Notes under the pieces: model-generated
Seen by the model: the letters and a program-made list of their open reading frames with translations, nothing else
The model's database searches: none
What the model was told of the DNA's origin: nothing
Shown: positions 61,742 to 64,000 of the stretch, in pieces
Position numbering within the stretch: position 1 is the first letter of the stretch
How the letters are laid out: every line of letters begins with the position of its first letter
DNA from: Aquincola tertiaricarbonis
Lineage (GTDB): Bacteria > Pseudomonadota > Gammaproteobacteria > Burkholderiales > Burkholderiaceae_C
Length of the DNA: 64,000 nucleotides
Direction: 5' to 3'
Assembly (NCBI RefSeq): GCF_000969605.1
Contig: NZ_JZUE01000005.1
Coordinates: forward strand, 186,001-250,000
Position numbers and translations under genes: made by a program

Positions 61742-63772
61742 ATGACCGACCTCTCGACCAATCCCCTGCTCAAGACCGGCGGCCTGCCCGCCTTCGACGC
61801 CATCCAGCCCGAGCATGTGGGCCCGGCCGTGGACCAGCTGCTGGCCGATGCCTCCGCCGCGCTGGAACGCGCGGTGAGCGACGAGGTGCCTGCCACCTAC
61901 GAGGCGATGTCCGCGGTGCTGGACGTGGCCACCGAGCGCCTGGGCACCAGCTGGGGCGCCGTCAGCCACCTGAGCCATGTGATGGACACGCCCGCTCTGC
62001 GCGCGGCCTACACCGAGAACCTGCCCAAGATCAGCGAGTTCTACACCCGGCTGGGCGCCGACGAGCGGCTCTACGCCAAGTACAAGGCCATCGCCAACGC
62101 GCCCGAGGCCGCGCAGCTGAGCGCGCCACGCCGCAAGGCGCTGGCCAATGCGATGCGCGACTTCGTGCTGTCGGGCGCCGAGCTGCAGGGCGAGGCCAAG
62201 GCCCGCTTCGCCAAGATCCAGGAGCGGCTGTCGGAGCTGAGCCAGCAGTACCGCGAGCATGTGCTGGATGCCACCGACGCCTTCAGCTACTACGCCAGCG
62301 ACGCCGAGATGGCCGGCGTGCCGGAAGACGTGCGCGAGGCCGCACGCAACGCCGCCGCGGCCGACGAGAAGGAAGGCTACAAGATCACGCTGCAGTTCCC
62401 GAGCTACTACCCGGTGATGCAGTACGCCAGCGACCGTTCGCTGCGCGAGAAGATCTACACCGCCTACGTCACCCGCGCCAGCGAACTGGGCCCGCCCGAG
62501 CGCGACAACAGCGCGGTGATGACCGAGCTGCTGCAGCTGCGCCAAGAGGAAGCGCAGCTGCTGGGCTACGGCAGCTATGCCGACGTGTCCCTCGTGCCCA
62601 AGATGGCCGAATCGCCGGACCAGGTGCGCGGCTTCCTGGCCGACCTGGCCGCCCGCGCCCGCCCCTATGCCGAGCGCGACCTGGCCGAACTGCGCCGGTT
62701 CGCGGCCGACGAGCTGGGCCTGACCGACCTCAAGCCCTGGGACACCGCCTTCGCCAGCGAGCGGCTGAAGCAGGCGCGCTACGCCTTCAGCGACAACGAG
62801 GTGAAGCAGTACTTCACCGAACCCAAGGTGCTGGACGGCCTGTTCCGCATCATCGAGACCGTGTTCGAGGTGCAGATCCGCCCCGACACCGCGCCGGTGT
62901 GGCACGAGCATGTGCGCTTTTTCCGCGTGGAGCGCGAGGGCACGCTGCTGGCGCAGTTCTACCTCGACCCCTATGCCCGCCAGGGCAAGCAGGGCGGCGC
63001 CTGGATGGACGACGTGCGCGTGCGCTGGGCGCGGCCCGAGGGCACGCTGCAGACGCCGGTGGCGCACCTGGTGTGCAACTTCCCGTCGCCGCAGCCGGGC
63101 CGGCCCGCGCTGCTCACGCACGACGACGTCATCACCCTGTTCCACGAGTTCGGCCACGGCCTGCACCTGATGCTCACGCAGGTGGCCGACATCGGCGTGT
63201 CGGGCCTGTCGGGCGTGGAATGGGACGCGGTGGAGCTGCCCAGCCAGTTCATGGAGAACTTCACCTGGGAATGGGAGGTGCTGCAGCGCCTGACCGCCCA
63301 CGTGGACACCGGCGAGCCGCTGCCGCGCGCGCTGTTCGACAAGATGATCGCGGCCAAGAACTTCCAGAGCGGCATGGCCACGCTGCGGCAGATCGAGTTC
63401 GCGCTGTTCGACATGCGCCTGCACCACGAGCCCGGCGCAGCCACCCAGGTGCAGCAGGTGCTGGATGAAGTGCGGCGCGAGGTGGCGGTCCTGGAGGCCA
63501 CGCCCTTCAACCGCTCGCAGCACACCTTCTCGCACATCTTCGCAGGCGGTTATGCGGCGGGCTACTACAGCTACAAGTGGGCCGAGGTGCTGTCGGCCGA
63601 CGCCTGGGGCGCCTTCGAGGAAACCGGCCCGCTGGACGTCGAGACGGGGCGCCGCCTGCGCCGCGAGGTGCTGGAAGTCGGCGGCAGCCGCCCGGCGATG
63701 GACAACTTCAAGGCCTTCCGCGGCCGTGAGCCGTCGATCGACGCGCTGATGCGCCATCAGGGCATGGTGTGA
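61742..63772 (+). CDS. prlC: Oligopeptidase A (M3 family)
   Basis: A 676-residue zinc peptidase of the thimet oligopeptidase family. The zinc motif HEFGH lies at residues 468-472, with the third ligand Glu in the VELPSQFMENF stretch downstream. The substrate region near the end has HIFAGGYAAGYYSYKWAEVL. It degrades short peptides in the cytoplasm, including cleaved signal peptides. AAGGAA lies before the ATG. It follows folD by 25 bp, a likely shared transcript. Confidence 0.95.
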   Translation: MTDLSTNPLLKTGGLPAFDAIQPEHVGPAVDQLLADASAALERAVSDEVPATYEAMSAVLDVATERLGTSWGAVSHLSHVMDTPALRAAYTENLPKISEFYTRLGADERLYAKYKAIANAPEAAQLSAPRRKALANAMRDFVLSGAELQGEAKARFAKIQERLSELSQQYREHVLDATDAFSYYASDAEMAGVPEDVREAARNAAAADEKEGYKITLQFPSYYPVMQYASDRSLREKIYTAYVTRASELGPPERDNSAVMTELLQLRQEEAQLLGYGSYADVSLVPKMAESPDQVRGFLADLAARARPYAERDLAELRRFAADELGLTDLKPWDTAFASERLKQARYAFSDNEVKQYFTEPKVLDGLFRIIETVFEVQIRPDTAPVWHEHVRFFRVEREGTLLAQFYLDPYARQGKQGGAWMDDVRVRWARPEGTLQTPVAHLVCNFPSPQPGRPALLTHDDVITLFHEFGHGLHLMLTQVADIGVSGLSGVEWDAVELPSQFMENFTWEWEVLQRLTAHVDTGEPLPRALFDKMIAAKNFQSGMATLRQIEFALFDMRLHHEPGAATQVQQVLDEVRREVAVLEATPFNRSQHTFSHIFAGGYAAGYYSYKWAEVLSADAWGAFEETGPLDVETGRRLRREVLEVGGSRPAMDNFKAFRGREPSIDALMRHQGMV

Positions 63773-63803
63773 GCCCCGGGCTGCATGCGGTAGATTGCGC
63801 CGC

Positions 63804-64000
63804 ATGAGCCCCCGCCCTGCCGCACGTCCTCGCGCCCTGCCCTGCCTGCTGGCCAGCGCTGCCCTGCTGGCCGGCAGCGCGGGCGCGCAGCCCACGCTCT
63901 ACAAGATCGTCGAGCCCGACGGCCGCATCACCTACACCGACCGGCCGATCACCAACAGCACCGGCCGCGTGTCGCCGGTGGGCGGCAACGGCGTGGCCGG
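63804..64000 (+). CDS. DUF4124 protein, N-terminal part
   Basis: The gene continues past the right edge; 65 codons are visible. A signal peptide (RALPCLLASAALLAGSAGA) is followed by LYKIVEPDGRITYTDRP, the core motif of the DUF4124 domain found in many proteobacterial envelope proteins of unknown function. TAGATT seven bases before the ATG could be a -10 element. Confidence 0.75.
   Translation, partial: MSPRPAARPRALPCLLASAALLAGSAGAQPTLYKIVEPDGRITYTDRPITNSTGRVSPVGGNGVA

Overview
The window is a high-GC, densely coded piece of a betaproteobacterial chromosome. It most resembles Burkholderiales of the Rubrivivax / Leptothrix / Ideonella / Roseateles type. The assignment rests on gene content and order: smc-zipA-ligA, dapC-dapD-pilU-dapE-prmB, a phaC-phaA-phaB polyhydroxybutyrate cluster, a pyruvate dehydrogenase operon whose E3 carries its own lipoyl domain, and a short QueF. 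No rRNA, tRNA, CRISPR array, insertion sequence or prophage was seen. The species cannot be fixed from the sequence alone.

Layout. 1-258: 5' part of a chemoreceptor gene, followed by about 430 bp without a gene. 688-4004: ybbA and tesA (divergent), then a secreted FecR/DUF6600 protein. 4099-12757: def, ligA, zipA and smc on the minus strand, with gor inserted on the plus strand between ligA and zipA. 12931-13865: queF and a SET-domain methyltransferase. 13867-15847: a minus-strand pair of a fluoroacetate-dehalogenase-like hydrolase and a tartrate/D-malate dehydrogenase. 15983-21269: dapC, dapD, pilU, dapE, prmB. 21393-23519: an ABC-F ATPase with an unusual in-frame insert. 23625-24581: ohrR-ohr with a palindromic operator. 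24598-27537: asparaginase, divergent from lexA (two LexA-box-like sites), a Cdd1-type HhH protein, and two small related unknown proteins. 27574-31911: a tightly overlapped five-gene run (2-hydroxyacid dehydrogenase, MFS, split chromate transporter, Gfo/Idh/MocA oxidoreductase). 31961-41085: purL (minus), then map, glnD, gshA. 41089-45132: a small acidic protein and phaB, phaA, phaC (minus). 45308-47704: a small membrane protein, pgeF, maiA and an FAH-family hydrolase. 47776-50981: a Nudix hydrolase and a lapG-lapD biofilm switch. 51132-57399: lpdA, aceF, aceE (minus). 57581-60762: a PAS sensor kinase with a FixJ-type regulator, divergent from aceE. 60859-64000: folD, prlC and a partial DUF4124 protein.

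How the genes work together. Most are core functions: lysine/peptidoglycan precursor synthesis, chromosome segregation and division, nitrogen signalling, purine and folate metabolism, glutathione synthesis and reduction, pyruvate oxidation and carbon storage. The accessory interest lies in the LapD/LapG switch, the dehalogenase-like operon, the SOS-linked lexA-cdd1 unit, the paralogous unknown pair, the chromate-transporter operon and a palindromic repeat that appears to be translated inside an ABC-F protein. All functional calls come from reading sequence motifs; no database search was run.
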